Below, one piece after another: positions 24,491 to 33,282 of a stretch of 50,793 bases of DNA. A program made the position numbers and the translations under genes. The stretch covers positions 1-50,793 of the forward strand of contig JABHDC010000163.1 in assembly GCA_018673255.1 (NCBI GenBank), given 5' to 3'. The notes below the pieces were generated by a model. That model was not told where the DNA came from and did no database searches. It saw only the letters and a program-made list of their open reading frames with translations. This DNA is from Gemmatimonadota bacterium (GTDB lineage Bacteria; Latescibacterota; UBA2968; UBA8231). Within the stretch, counting starts at the first letter, position 1; each line of letters starts with the position of its first letter.

Positions 24491-27400
24491 TTACTTAAGC
24501 AGCAACATCTTCTTGATGCTCTGGAACTCTCCGTCCGCATTGATGCGGTAGAAGTAGACACCGGAGCTCAAGGACTGCCCGTTGCTATTGGTAGCGTCCC
24601 ACTGGTATACATACCGACCCGCGGTCTGATACTCGCTAACCAGAGTATTCACGACCTGACCCAGCATGTTGTAGACCTCCAGTGTGACCTCTCCGGCTTC
24701 CGGCAACTGATACTTGATCGTCGTCTCCGGGTTGAACGGGTTCGGATAGTTGTTCTGAAGCGCGTAGACATCTGGACGCGTTTCGATCCGAACACTGGCC
24801 GGAGTCGTGATCTGGTTGATGCCGTAGCCGCCGTCCTGGATGGCACCCGAGCTGATCTCGATGTAGCTGTCCTCGATCTGCGTGCGAGCACGGAAGATCA
24901 AGCCGAGACCGAGGTTGCCCTCGCTGGCCACATCGCCAAAGGCAGCGATGTAGACTTCACCCTCACCGCGGGCGATAGCCTGCGGCGTGGCGAGCTGAGT
25001 TTCACCCAGGATGTTGTCCTCAACACTGGTGCCCACGAACTCGAGGACGTCAGCGTCATAGGAGACGGTGAGACCGTAAGCCTTGACTTCGACGAACTCT
25101 TCGAGGCTGACGGCGACAGACATGTCCTCACCAACACGCGGCAGTTCAAGACCGGCGTTGAGGAAGAAGCTGGCATCGCTGTTCAGACCCGCCATCGTCG
25201 GGACGACCTTGCCGGCGGCCTGGATCGTCTTGCCGAAGTTGTCGGCGAAGACGAAGAAGTCGTCGAGATCGATCTGGTTGTTCGGGCTCAGGTCGAAGGC
25301 AGGTTCAAAAGCCTCCGCACCGGCCGACAGACCGAAGTGGTCGGCGAAGATGAAGAAGTCGTCGTAGTCAACGCGGCTGTCAGCGCCAAACAGGCCCAGG
25401 ACCGGAGTGCCGTCAGCTGCGACAGCATTGTTCCGGATGGCCATGGCCGAGTTCTCCAGCACGGTCACGGACTCGTTATCAGTGTCGTACGGGGCCACCG
25501 AGTAGGTGTAGCGCACGCCATTGAAGACGGTCTGATCTGTGAGAGAGGTCTCGCCGGCGTTGGCTTTCCCTACGAGCTGGAAGGCGCCGTCATTGACCTT
25601 ACGGTAGACATTGTAACCCGCGACACCGGCCGTCTGGAACATGTTATTCGGGCCGACTGCGGGTGAGTTGACGACGGTCAGCATCTGATCGCTAGCGGAC
25701 TTGGCCCACTGGACGGTCACGCTGCTACCGAGGTCATTCGGGGTGTCGATCGCCTGCAGGAAGGCAACTGCTTCCGGAGCGATGTTGTCGATTGCACGAA
25801 CTGCGTCTGCGCTACGGGTCAGGTTCGACAGCATGGTGCCGTCAACGACCTTGAAGCGAGGAGCGACGCCGGTCTCGTCGAAGGCCAAAGCCTCAGGCGA
25901 AAGGGCGGCAAAGACCGGGGCATTCAGATCCAGCTGCGCAACTTCGCGGCTGTTCTGCATGGCCTCAGCCATCAGCTCGTACGGGGCTGCCACTGTAGCG
26001 GCAGCATCAAATGCAACCTTGGAGCTGGACAGACCGCCACGCTCAGCAGCGACGCTGTAGAAAGATTCGACGCCGTCAAGTGTAGCAACGATCGCGCGAA
26101 CGACATCCTGTCCAGGAACCGCGTCAACGCTGGCCCAAGCAACGTCAGCCAGAGTCGGCTCGGCGAGTGCGACCAGAGCGCCGTTAGCATCAACGTCGGT
26201 GGTCACAGTGATCTCGCGATAGATCCGGTAACCGGACAGCGTCGCGTGATCGTCAGAGGCAGGCCATGTCAACAGGACGAAGCCGCCCTGATCGCCGAGA
26301 CCGTCGGCGCCCATGTAGTCTTCGGCCGCCAGAGTGTCGGGATCATCGAGGACGGTGGCACCGTCAGCACTGACGAAGACGGTGAGGACACCTTCCTCAT
26401 TGAGGACGCCTGCGGCACCCACCACGGCGCGAGCCGTGAGTGTGAGGTCGCCGGCGTAACCATTGGCGTTGATCCAGAAACCACCTGCGCCCTTGTTGAT
26501 CTCGATCGCATTGACCGGGTGATCAACACCGATGGCGTTGGTGGCGATCTCGATGTGTGCGTCGGCGGCAGTATTGTTGCCGAACTTGTCAGCCATGACA
26601 ACGCTGATCCACGTTGCGTCGCCCTGTCCGATGGTGTCGCCACCAGCAGCCATCAGGATCTTGTCGAGTGCAGCCGGACCGTAAACGATGGCGCTGTCGA
26701 TCTTGCCGACGTAGAGCTTGGTCGTGTCGGTGCAATCAGCAACGCTGACGGTTATCGAGTCAATGGAATGCGTGTTACTGAGTTTCACCGTGCGCGCGCC
26801 TGTGACCCAGTCGTCGGCGTTCAGTGTGAAGCGACCCGCATTGGCGGCGTCAGCCGCAACACCGGTGCCCCAAACTGTCACATTCGAGCCGCCGGTAAGG
26901 CGAAGGATCGCCGCTTCCTTGTAGGTGACTGCAACACAGTCGATCTCAGTACGGGCCGTCAACGTGACAGTGACCGTGTCACCAGCGTTAGGAGCAGGTG
27001 TGGAGGCCGTCACCGTGAAGCTGGCGATAACCGGAACCACGAAGGTCGTGTCGTAGATGAAGGTGTCTGGCGCCGTGATGGAGTAGTTCCCGGCCAAGTC
27101 AGCAGACTCGATTGTCAAGGCATACTTGGTGCCGGTGACGAGCGAGTCGACCGTGATCACCTGCTCGAGGGAGCTGGTGAGCTCGGAACCGACCAGGAGG
27201 CGGGTACGGGCCTTGGTGTCATTGCCGCTGATGTTCGCATAGTTGATACGAACACTGTCAGCCGTCTCGCTCAACTGGAAGACAACCTTGGCGGTCTCTT
27301 GTTCCAGCGTGTCGAGGGCGTTGGCAGCCGTCGGGAACAGACGTTTGAACTCGACATTGTCAACGTCAACATATACGCCGGTACGTGTGAGCGTGGGACC

Positions 27401-28864
27401 CCAGTTGCCTGCGAGGTCCTGGCCACGGAAGGTGATATCCTGGACGCCGGTGATTACCTTGACCGCCGTATCCTGGGTGGCTATTGCGAACGTAGCACCG
27501 TCGACGGTGATCCAGGTGGCGACAGCCGTATCACCGTAGCTGGTGAAGTTCACCGTGTTCGTGTCGCCCTTGCCGAGAGCGGCGTCGGCGGCGGTGCCAG
27601 CATTGCCAATCTTGAGGAGCGTCGACTTGTCACCATTCACGAATGTGATCTTCAGCGAGTCGAGTGCCTCGGCGAGGGTGTAGGTCAGCTGATTGAGGTC
27701 AACCTGGGTGCCGGTGTTGCTGGAACCGTCGGTGATCGTATCGCCACTGACCGGAAGAATCGTGTCACCGGCTACGACGCCGGCGTCAAGGACGGGTGCC
27801 TTGCCATCAACGAAGAAGTCGGCCTGAACAGTGACACCGGTGGGCAAAGCGGCGTCGGTGCTGCCGCTTCGGTTGCCTGCAGCGTCGACGATGTAGACGG
27901 TGACGGTGTCGATGATACCGGCGCTGTTGTTGGTGCCAGCGAGGTCACCAAAGTCGCCTTCGGCGATGACATGCGTGAACTTCAAAGTGTCCAGTGCACG
28001 ACCCGTCGTGGTGATCGGGAAGTTCTTGCCGAACATGTTGGCCTGGACGGTCAACGTGCTGCTGGAGGCCAGGACGCTGGTGGCAACGCCACCGAGCTTG
28101 ACCTGGACCTTGACGGTGTCACCAATCCCAAGAACCTGAGAAGAGGCGCCAGCACCGAGGTCGGAATACGTGTTCGGTGTTCCAACCGGCAGACCCACAT
28201 TAGCGACGGTAGTCGTGATTCTGTCTGCATCCGTCGGGCGATCGCCGTCGACGCCGAAGGTCAGCGTCGCAGCGGATTCCTTGAGAGCAGAGTTGCTGTT
28301 CTCAGTGCGGTCAAATGCGATGGCAGCCGCGCGGATGTTGCTGACCGTGCCGGATGCACCGTGGACCTTGCCGTGCCATGTGTAAGTCGTCTGTTCCAGA
28401 TTCGTGGAACTGGTGGTAACTCTGACAGAGTCTGCGTCGCCCTTGGTGCTGGCGGCAGCGGACGGTGCACCAGAGGTGCCGCCGCGACTGAATGCAACGG
28501 CAATGAAAGCGGTCGTGGCAGTACCACCGGTGGCGCCGGCAACTTTTCTGCCTGCCTTGGCGTCGATGATCGTATGCAGCGAGATCGCCGTGCCATTGCT
28601 GTCATTCAATGAGGCATTCGTCGCCGTGCTGGCGACGAGGACGGAATCTGCACCTGAGAACAGGTACATGACGATACCGTCAGTGTCTTCCGGGCTGAAA
28701 TCCTCGACCACCGCCGTAACGGTAAAGGTCGAGTCAATACCCAGTACGTCGCCACTGTCGGGCGAGGTGATCGTGACGCTGGTGACGGTCGCAGCGTCAG
28801 CAGCGATCACCCCGAATCCCACCAGAGCGGCGGCAAAAAGGGCTATGCATTTCCTATACTGCAT
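24491..28864 (-). CDS. Very large secreted protein with dockerin-like repeats, cohesin-like domain and sorting-like domain
   Basis: A 1457-residue exported protein. The start at 28864 has AGGAGG about 6 nt upstream and a signal peptide ending near DAA. Residues about 30-900 are a chain of Ser/Thr/Asp-rich Ig/bacterial-adhesin-like domains. Fibronectin-III-like segments follow at about 900-1150 (LLTWPASDDHATLSGYRIYR; VAGYNVYRKVNDGAF). At about 1155-1210 two EF-hand-like dockerin units occur (ADSRVDYDDFFIFADHFG and SPNNQIDLDDFFVFADNFG). A cohesin-like domain spans about 1220-1360 and a sorting-like tail closes the protein (NNYPNPFNPETTIKYQLP, then GVYFYRINAD, then KKMLLLK). It is likely a cell-surface or matrix component. 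Confidence 0.88.
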   Translation of the reverse strand: MQYRKCIALFAAALVGFGVIAADAATVTSVTITSPDSGDVLGIDSTFTVTAVVEDFSPEDTDGIVMYLFSGADSVLVASTATNASLNDSNGTAISLHTIIDAKAGRKVAGATGGTATTAFIAVAFSRGGTSGAPSAAASTKGDADSVRVTTSSTNLEQTTYTWHGKVHGASGTVSNIRAAAIAFDRTENSNSALKESAATLTFGVDGDRPTDADRITTTVANVGLPVGTPNTYSDLGAGASSQVLGIGDTVKVQVKLGGVATSVLASSSTLTVQANMFGKNFPITTTGRALDTLKFTHVIAEGDFGDLAGTNNSAGIIDTVTVYIVDAAGNRSGSTDAALPTGVTVQADFFVDGKAPVLDAGVVAGDTILPVSGDTITDGSSNTGTQVDLNQLTYTLAEALDSLKITFVNGDKSTLLKIGNAGTAADAALGKGDTNTVNFTSYGDTAVATWITVDGATFAIATQDTAVKVITGVQDITFRGQDLAGNWGPTLTRTGVYVDVDNVEFKRLFPTAANALDTLEQETAKVVFQLSETADSVRINYANISGNDTKARTRLLVGSELTSSLEQVITVDSLVTGTKYALTIESADLAGNYSITAPDTFIYDTTFVVPVIASFTVTASTPAPNAGDTVTVTLTARTEIDCVAVTYKEAAILRLTGGSNVTVWGTGVAADAANAGRFTLNADDWVTGARTVKLSNTHSIDSITVSVADCTDTTKLYVGKIDSAIVYGPAALDKILMAAGGDTIGQGDATWISVVMADKFGNNTAADAHIEIATNAIGVDHPVNAIEINKGAGGFWINANGYAGDLTLTARAVVGAAGVLNEEGVLTVFVSADGATVLDDPDTLAAEDYMGADGLGDQGGFVLLTWPASDDHATLSGYRIYREITVTTDVDANGALVALAEPTLADVAWASVDAVPGQDVVRAIVATLDGVESFYSVAAERGGLSSSKVAFDAAATVAAPYELMAEAMQNSREVAQLDLNAPVFAALSPEALAFDETGVAPRFKVVDGTMLSNLTRSADAVRAIDNIAPEAVAFLQAIDTPNDLGSSVTVQWAKSASDQMLTVVNSPAVGPNNMFQTAGVAGYNVYRKVNDGAFQLVGKANAGETSLTDQTVFNGVRYTYSVAPYDTDNESVTVLENSAMAIRNNAVAADGTPVLGLFGADSRVDYDDFFIFADHFGLSAGAEAFEPAFDLSPNNQIDLDDFFVFADNFGKTIQAAGKVVPTMAGLNSDASFFLNAGLELPRVGEDMSVAVSLEEFVEVKAYGLTVSYDADVLEFVGTSVEDNILGETQLATPQAIARGEGEVYIAAFGDVASEGNLGLGLIFRARTQIEDSYIEISSGAIQDGGYGINQITTPASVRIETRPDVYALQNNYPNPFNPETTIKYQLPEAGEVTLEVYNMLGQVVNTLVSEYQTAGRYVYQWDATNSNGQSLSSGVYFYRINADGEFQSIKKMLLLK

Positions 28865-28945
28865 CTCTTTCCTCCTCAGAGACGTGAGTCTCTGCTGTGA
28901 AACTGATGCTCGACGGCCGAGAGCCGCCATGAAGAATTTTTGAAG

Positions 28946-29002
28946 CTTGTGAGGTTATCTGATCCATCAAATTACAAACCTTGTGAGGTTATCTGATCCA
29001 TC
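28946..29002. repeat. Two perfect 23-nt direct repeats in the leader
   Basis: A 23-nt sequence at 28946-28968 is repeated without change at 28980-29002, separated by 11 nt, giving a 34-nt period. The spacer and the 11 nt after the second copy share about half their bases, so this may be a decaying 34-nt tandem repeat. On the transcribed minus strand each copy begins GATGGATCAGATAACC. Two units are too few, and too short a spacer, for a CRISPR array. Confidence 0.85.
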
Positions 29003-29163
29003 GAGTAAGAACCACGAGCACCCCGGATCCGTCATCCACCCCGGGGCAACTTAACATGCCTCGTCGCCTCTCCTCCTTTCTCAGTCCTTGGTGCTCGGTA
29101 ATCTGTGCACGTGGTTCACACCAACGCACACTACCCCCTGTCGCCTTGGCGCAGGGGAGCCTT

Positions 29164-29192
29164 ATAATATCACCGGGCAAAATGAGTGTCAA
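29164..29192 (-). promoter_or_regulatory. Sigma-70-type promoter for the 1457-residue protein gene
   Basis: On the minus strand a perfect TTGACA (29192-29187), a 17-nt spacer and TATTAT (29169-29164, 5 of 6) followed by AAG. Transcription should start near 29157, which makes a leader of about 290 nt before the ATG at 28864. This is the best promoter match I found in the window. Confidence 0.75.
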
Positions 29193-29497
29193 GCACTTTT
29201 TAGCCCAACGAAAAACGTCCCAACCTAGGGTATTTGCAGAACATACGTTCAGTTCGAGTTCCCCGATTGTGGACCATCTGAGAATACGACAGGTGGTGCC
29301 GGGCGACTGTGACAACAGTCACTTTCCACGGCTTTTTTCACCGTTTCGGTTAACATAGCCCGATTGGTGGTCCCGAATCAAGCTAGTTTCGTGCCAGGAT
29401 TCATGGATGAGGAGTTTTCCTACACTTGGGACAGTCGGCCAGGCAAGGCTCCCTTGGCAGCTGCCCGGGGATCAAGACTGGGGTGAAACTCGCCTCG

Positions 29498-30088
29498 CTA
29501 CAACGATCCCTTCGTCGACGGAATGCCTGTCACTCGAGGCGAGTGACGCGTGGCCGCGCCCAGGGCACGCCCGAGAGACTTGAAGATCGCCTCGATCCCG
29601 TGATGGTCATTGCCACTGCGTAGCAGATCGACCTGGCAGTTGATCCGAGCGTGATCGGCAACAGCACGTAGAAACTCCTGCACCATCGCAGTGGGAAATT
29701 GACCCACCGTCTCGTCGATGAAGCTGCCACTCATCACCAGAAATGACCGGCCAGACAGGTCGATGACTGTGCGCGCCAGCGCATCATCCATCGGCACGTA
29801 GCTGTGGCCGAATCGCTCGATCCCCGCCTTGTCGCCGACGGCCTCATCCAGCGCCATGCCCAGGCAGATCCCCACATCTTCCACCGAATGGTGCGCATCC
29901 ACGTCGAGATCACCATCACAGGACACATTCAGATCGAACAGGCTATGCCGGGTGAAGGCGGTGAGCATGTGGTCGAAAAAGCCGATGCCTGTCGCCACCA
30001 CGGCCTGTCCACTCCCGTCGAGATTCAGCTCCAGCTGAATCGTGGTCTCCGAAGTCTTGCGCTCGATACGCGTTCGTCGCTCGCTCAC
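29498..30088 (-). CDS. hisB: Imidazoleglycerol-phosphate dehydratase HisB
   Basis: A 196-residue monofunctional enzyme for the sixth step of histidine synthesis. The metal-binding motifs are clear: GFFDHML, DAHHSVEDVG and GNDHHGIEAIFK, ending STKGSL. It lacks the phosphatase domain of the E. coli bifunctional form. The ATG overlaps the hisD stop by 4 nt, and it is the last gene of hisG-hisD-hisB. Confidence 0.96.
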   Translation of the reverse strand: MSERRTRIERKTSETTIQLELNLDGSGQAVVATGIGFFDHMLTAFTRHSLFDLNVSCDGDLDVDAHHSVEDVGICLGMALDEAVGDKAGIERFGHSYVPMDDALARTVIDLSGRSFLVMSGSFIDETVGQFPTAMVQEFLRAVADHARINCQVDLLRSGNDHHGIEAIFKSLGRALGAATRHSPRVTGIPSTKGSL

Positions 30089-31401
30089 GTTGACTGCCTC
30101 CAGCGTTCCAGACGCACTTCGACAGCGCGGGCGTGGGCTTCGAAACCTTCAGCCCGTGCCAGGCGCATGATGTGATCGCCCGTCTTCTGCAGGCGCTGCT
30201 GCGAATAAGCGATGATGCTGCTGGTCTTGACGAAGTCGGCCAGCCCGAGGGACGACGCAAAACGGGCGGCACCGTTGGTCGGCAGCACGTGATTGGTACC
30301 AGCATAGTAGTCGCCGACCGGCTCTGTCGCCGCCTCACCAAGGAAGATAGCGCCGGCATCTCGCACCTTTTCCAACCACTGCCAGGGATCGGTGACGAGC
30401 AATTCAAGGTGCTCGGGGGCCAGACGATTCACCAGTTCCACCCCCGTCTCCAGGTCGGCGACACGGACGATGGCACCGAAACGACCCAAGGCCGCCTCAA
30501 TGGCCTCTCGGCGAGGCAGCACCGCCGTCTGGGTCTGCACCTCTGTCTGGATGGCCTCGGCCAGTGTGTGGCAAGTCGTGATGCACACGGAGGCCTCAAA
30601 TCCGGACCCGTGCTCGGCCTGGGACAACAGATCAGCCGCAACAAAGGTCGGATCGGCCGTCTCGTCGGCGAGGACGACGATTTCCGAAGGTCCGGGTACC
30701 ATCTCGATGCCCACCACGCCGTAGACCTGACGCTTGGCAGCAACGGTATAGGGACCTCCAGGGCCGACGATCTTGTCCACGGGGGGGATCGAAGCCGTTC
30801 CATACGCCAGGGCCGCCACTGCGTGGGCCCCACCGATCGAATAGACTTCGTCGATCTTGAGGAATGCCGCCGTCGCCAGCAGATCCGGATGAGGCAGACC
30901 ACCGGCCTGGGGCGGGGTGACGACACAGATCTCGTCCACCCCAGCCACCTGTGCCGGGATCGCCGCCATTAGAAGGCTCGAGATCAAGGGTGCTTCACCA
31001 CCGGGCACGCAGATGCCGACACGTCGCAATGGGGTGACCTTCTTGCCCAACACGACAGCGTCCCCGTCTTCCATGAACCAGGAATTGGTGCGCTGGTGCT
31101 CATGGAAGGTTCGGATATTGGCCGCCGCAGCGGCGATGGCTTCGAGCAACTGGGCAGATACGGCAGCCAGGGCAGCCTGCAAGGCCTCAGCGGGGATGCG
31201 GAACTGGCCCGCCGGCAAGGTGACCCCATCGAATCTCTCGGAGAACCGGGCGATGGCCGCATCGCCATCGGCCCGAACCTCGCCGACAATCTCGCGGACG
31301 GCCTCCTCGATCTGATCAGGGATACCAGCCTGCCGGCCGAGAATCTCCGTCAGCCTGTCGGCAAGTGGCTCATCTGAGCGATAGTCTACGACCTCAATCA
31401 T
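30085..31401 (-). CDS. hisD: Histidinol dehydrogenase HisD
   Basis: A 438-residue zinc enzyme that oxidises histidinol to histidine in two NAD-dependent steps. Family motifs include RRVGICVPGGEAPLISSLLM, the substrate-binding GPSEIVVLADE, SQAEHGSG and TNHVLPTNGAARFASSLG. Length is normal. It starts 7 nt downstream of the hisG stop and overlaps hisB. The rest of the his pathway is outside the window. Confidence 0.96.
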   Translation of the reverse strand: MIEVVDYRSDEPLADRLTEILGRQAGIPDQIEEAVREIVGEVRADGDAAIARFSERFDGVTLPAGQFRIPAEALQAALAAVSAQLLEAIAAAAANIRTFHEHQRTNSWFMEDGDAVVLGKKVTPLRRVGICVPGGEAPLISSLLMAAIPAQVAGVDEICVVTPPQAGGLPHPDLLATAAFLKIDEVYSIGGAHAVAALAYGTASIPPVDKIVGPGGPYTVAAKRQVYGVVGIEMVPGPSEIVVLADETADPTFVAADLLSQAEHGSGFEASVCITTCHTLAEAIQTEVQTQTAVLPRREAIEAALGRFGAIVRVADLETGVELVNRLAPEHLELLVTDPWQWLEKVRDAGAIFLGEAATEPVGDYYAGTNHVLPTNGAARFASSLGLADFVKTSSIIAYSQQRLQKTGDHIMRLARAEGFEAHARAVEVRLERWRQST

Positions 31402-31408
31402 GGGAGGC

Positions 31409-32296
31409 TCAGTAGACGACTTTGTTGAGTGGGTACTCGATGATGCCTTCCGCCCCGGCCCGTTTCAATTGCGGAATGATCTCGCGCACCAGTTTCTCGT
31501 CCGCGATAATCTCCACCGCCACCCAGTCCTGATCGGTCTGGTTCGAGATCGTCGGCGCGTGCAGTGCCGGCAGGATATCCATCACCGCCGGCAACTGCGC
31601 TCTGGGCACATTCATCTTCAGGCCGACCTTGCTGTCTGCCTCGAGCGCGCCCTGCAGCAGCGTCAGCAGATTCTGTGCTTTTTCGCGCTTCCACGGATCA
31701 TCCCAGGTGGCCTTGTTGGCGATGAATCGGGTCGTCGACTCCAGCATGACCTCCACGATCCGCAACCGATTGGCGCGAAGAGAGGACCCCGTCTCAGTTC
31801 CATCGACGATGGCATCGGCCACGCCCGGGATTCCAGCTTTCACCTCGGTCGTCCCCCAGGAGAATTCGACCTCCGCCTCGACCTGGTGAGCCTCGAGGTA
31901 GCGGCGCGTCACGCCGACCAACTCACTGGCAATCGTCTTCCCCTGCAGATCCTTGACGCTCTGGATCGGCGAATCCTCCGGCACGGCGATCACCCAGCGT
32001 AGTGGCCGGGATGTGGCCTTGCTGTAGCAGAGCTCGCCGATCTCAACCACGTCAGCCTGCCACTCCTCCACCCAGTCCTTGCCCGTAATGCCCACGTCGA
32101 GCACACCTCGTTCGACATAGTGGGCAATCTCCTGGGCGCGGAACATAAGCCCCGTCAATTCCGGATCGTCGATTTCTGGTTCGTACGAACGGGAGGGCAG
32201 ATTGATCCGGTAACCGGCTCGGCCAAACAACTTGAAGGTGGCCTCCTGGAGACTACCGGAGGGAAAACCGATCTTGAGATTGTTGCTGGAACTCAT
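31409..32296 (-). CDS. hisG: ATP phosphoribosyltransferase HisG, long form
   Basis: A 295-residue enzyme joining ATP and PRPP in the first committed step of histidine synthesis. The catalytic half (about 1-215) contains FGRAGYRINLPSRSYEP and the PRPP loop region IVDGTETGSSLRAN. The C-terminal 75 residues match the regulatory HisG_C domain (ALHAPTISNQTDQDWVAVEI), so this form is histidine-inhibited and needs no HisZ. It lies 33 nt downstream of the HEAT-repeat gene, suggesting a shared transcript. Confidence 0.95.
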   Translation of the reverse strand: MSSSNNLKIGFPSGSLQEATFKLFGRAGYRINLPSRSYEPEIDDPELTGLMFRAQEIAHYVERGVLDVGITGKDWVEEWQADVVEIGELCYSKATSRPLRWVIAVPEDSPIQSVKDLQGKTIASELVGVTRRYLEAHQVEAEVEFSWGTTEVKAGIPGVADAIVDGTETGSSLRANRLRIVEVMLESTTRFIANKATWDDPWKREKAQNLLTLLQGALEADSKVGLKMNVPRAQLPAVMDILPALHAPTISNQTDQDWVAVEIIADEKLVREIIPQLKRAGAEGIIEYPLNKVVY

Positions 32297-32329
32297 TCTT
32301 AGAAGTCCTTGGTTCAGCCTCGGGTCTGA

Positions 32330-33223
32330 TTACGACGCGCCGAGGCTCTCCAGCACGCGACGCGCTTCTCTTCTGTCTACTTCTGTGCCCACGGCCCGCA
32401 GACGGTGCAGTGCCGTGGCCGCCTCGGGTGCGCCGATCTGCTCGAGTGAACGGACCGCCTTGGTGCGAATGCTCTGAAATGGCTCGTCGAGAGCCGCAAC
32501 CAGAGCCTCCACCACATTTGCCCGTTCCTGGCCGCTAAGGGGCCCGGCAGATCCTGGCACGAGCCCAGCTCCGGCCTGGCCCAGGGCCTGCACGGCCACA
32601 TGCCTCACCTCAGCTGCAGGATCTCGCGAGAGGCGGATCAACGCCTCCTCCATGCCTTGGTACCCAAACAGGCGAGCGCTCTGCAATGCGGCGATACGCA
32701 CCTTCGGTGTGGGGTCCCTCAGACTGGCAGCCACCACCGAAACCAGACTGTCCCGCAGCAAGGCATGGACCGTGTCGTCGTAACAACGTCCCAGTGCGGC
32801 CACGACCTGCGCCCGGAAACCCTTTGATGGTGTCGCCAGGTGGGGCAACAGAGCAGGCACAGCCGTCGGTGCCTGAATCTCTCCCAGGCCCCAGGCCGCG
32901 TATTGCGCCACGTTGAAGGACCGGTCATCGAGCAACCGGATCAGTGTATCTGTCGCCCGAGGATCCTTGATTCGACCGAGAATTCGGGCGACTTCAAAAC
33001 GAACGCGAATGAACTCTGACTGGCTCTCCTCGATCAGGCGTGGTACGATCTGCTCGCCATACAGGACGAGCTTCCCCGCCGCCTTCTCGCGGACGGCCGC
33101 CCGGATGCTGCGCAGTTCCAGGAACAGGGGATCGGGTGAAGGCTCAGAACATGCCCACAGCCCCACTCCCATGACGGCAAGCAGGGCGACGATTACAGTG
33201 TTCTTTCGACCGCGATCTGCCAC
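32330..33223 (-). CDS. HEAT-repeat lipoprotein
   Basis: About 297 residues. The GTG at 33223 gives a lipoprotein-type signal, basic RGRK followed by VIVALLAVMGVGLWAC, with Cys as first mature residue. The Trp two before the Cys makes a non-standard lipobox. The open frame extends upstream to a TTG at 33274, which would give a poor signal peptide. The mature part is a series of HEAT/PBS-type repeats (LVLYGEQIVPRLIEES; DPRATDTLIRLLDDRSFNVAQ; DEPFQSIRTKAVRSLEQIGA) forming a helical solenoid for protein binding. Its partner is unknown. It lies between a permease and hisG in the same direction. Confidence 0.82.
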   Translation of the reverse strand: MADRGRKNTVIVALLAVMGVGLWACSEPSPDPLFLELRSIRAAVREKAAGKLVLYGEQIVPRLIEESQSEFIRVRFEVARILGRIKDPRATDTLIRLLDDRSFNVAQYAAWGLGEIQAPTAVPALLPHLATPSKGFRAQVVAALGRCYDDTVHALLRDSLVSVVAASLRDPTPKVRIAALQSARLFGYQGMEEALIRLSRDPAAEVRHVAVQALGQAGAGLVPGSAGPLSGQERANVVEALVAALDEPFQSIRTKAVRSLEQIGAPEAATALHRLRAVGTEVDRREARRVLESLGAS

Positions 33224-33282
33224 AGTGTCAAGGATAAGCCTGGCTCCGAATGACGTCCACGAAAGGATAGGCAACGAGTTTC

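Larger units (their letters stand above)
28865..29497. other. 633-nt intergenic region: promoter, long leader and tandem repeat of the 1457-residue protein gene
   Basis: It holds a good promoter (29164-29192), a transcribed leader of about 290 nt, a 23-nt direct repeat (28946-29002) and the AGGAGG just before the ATG at 28864. Inside the leader, short open frames starting MDQITSQ arise in each repeat copy: 29001-28972, and 28967-28854, the latter overlapping the main start. Upstream of the promoter (29193-29497) I see no gene. An ACTCGCCTCG/CGAGGCGAGT pair (29488-29497 and 29535-29544) flanks the hisB stop but has a large loop. Confidence 0.6.

Noticed and set aside
26246..28612. A 788-codon open frame on the plus strand opposite the 1457-residue gene
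   Set aside because: It lies wholly antisense to a clearly coding frame with signal peptide, domains and Shine-Dalgarno. Long antisense frames are expected from GC-biased third positions, and its translation shows no domain.
28946..29002. Possible CRISPR remnant
   Set aside because: Only two repeats of 23 nt with an 11-nt spacer and no cas genes; it fits a tandem leader repeat better.
28989..29054. A 22-codon leader frame MLSCPGVDDG... ahead of the repeats
   Set aside because: The AGGAGG upstream is too far from its ATG and the peptide has no run of regulatory codons; kept only as background to the leader observations.
29220..29497. A tRNA or small RNA in the hisB-promoter gap
   Set aside because: I looked for a cloverleaf, a TTCRANNC-type arm and an intrinsic terminator and found none convincing.
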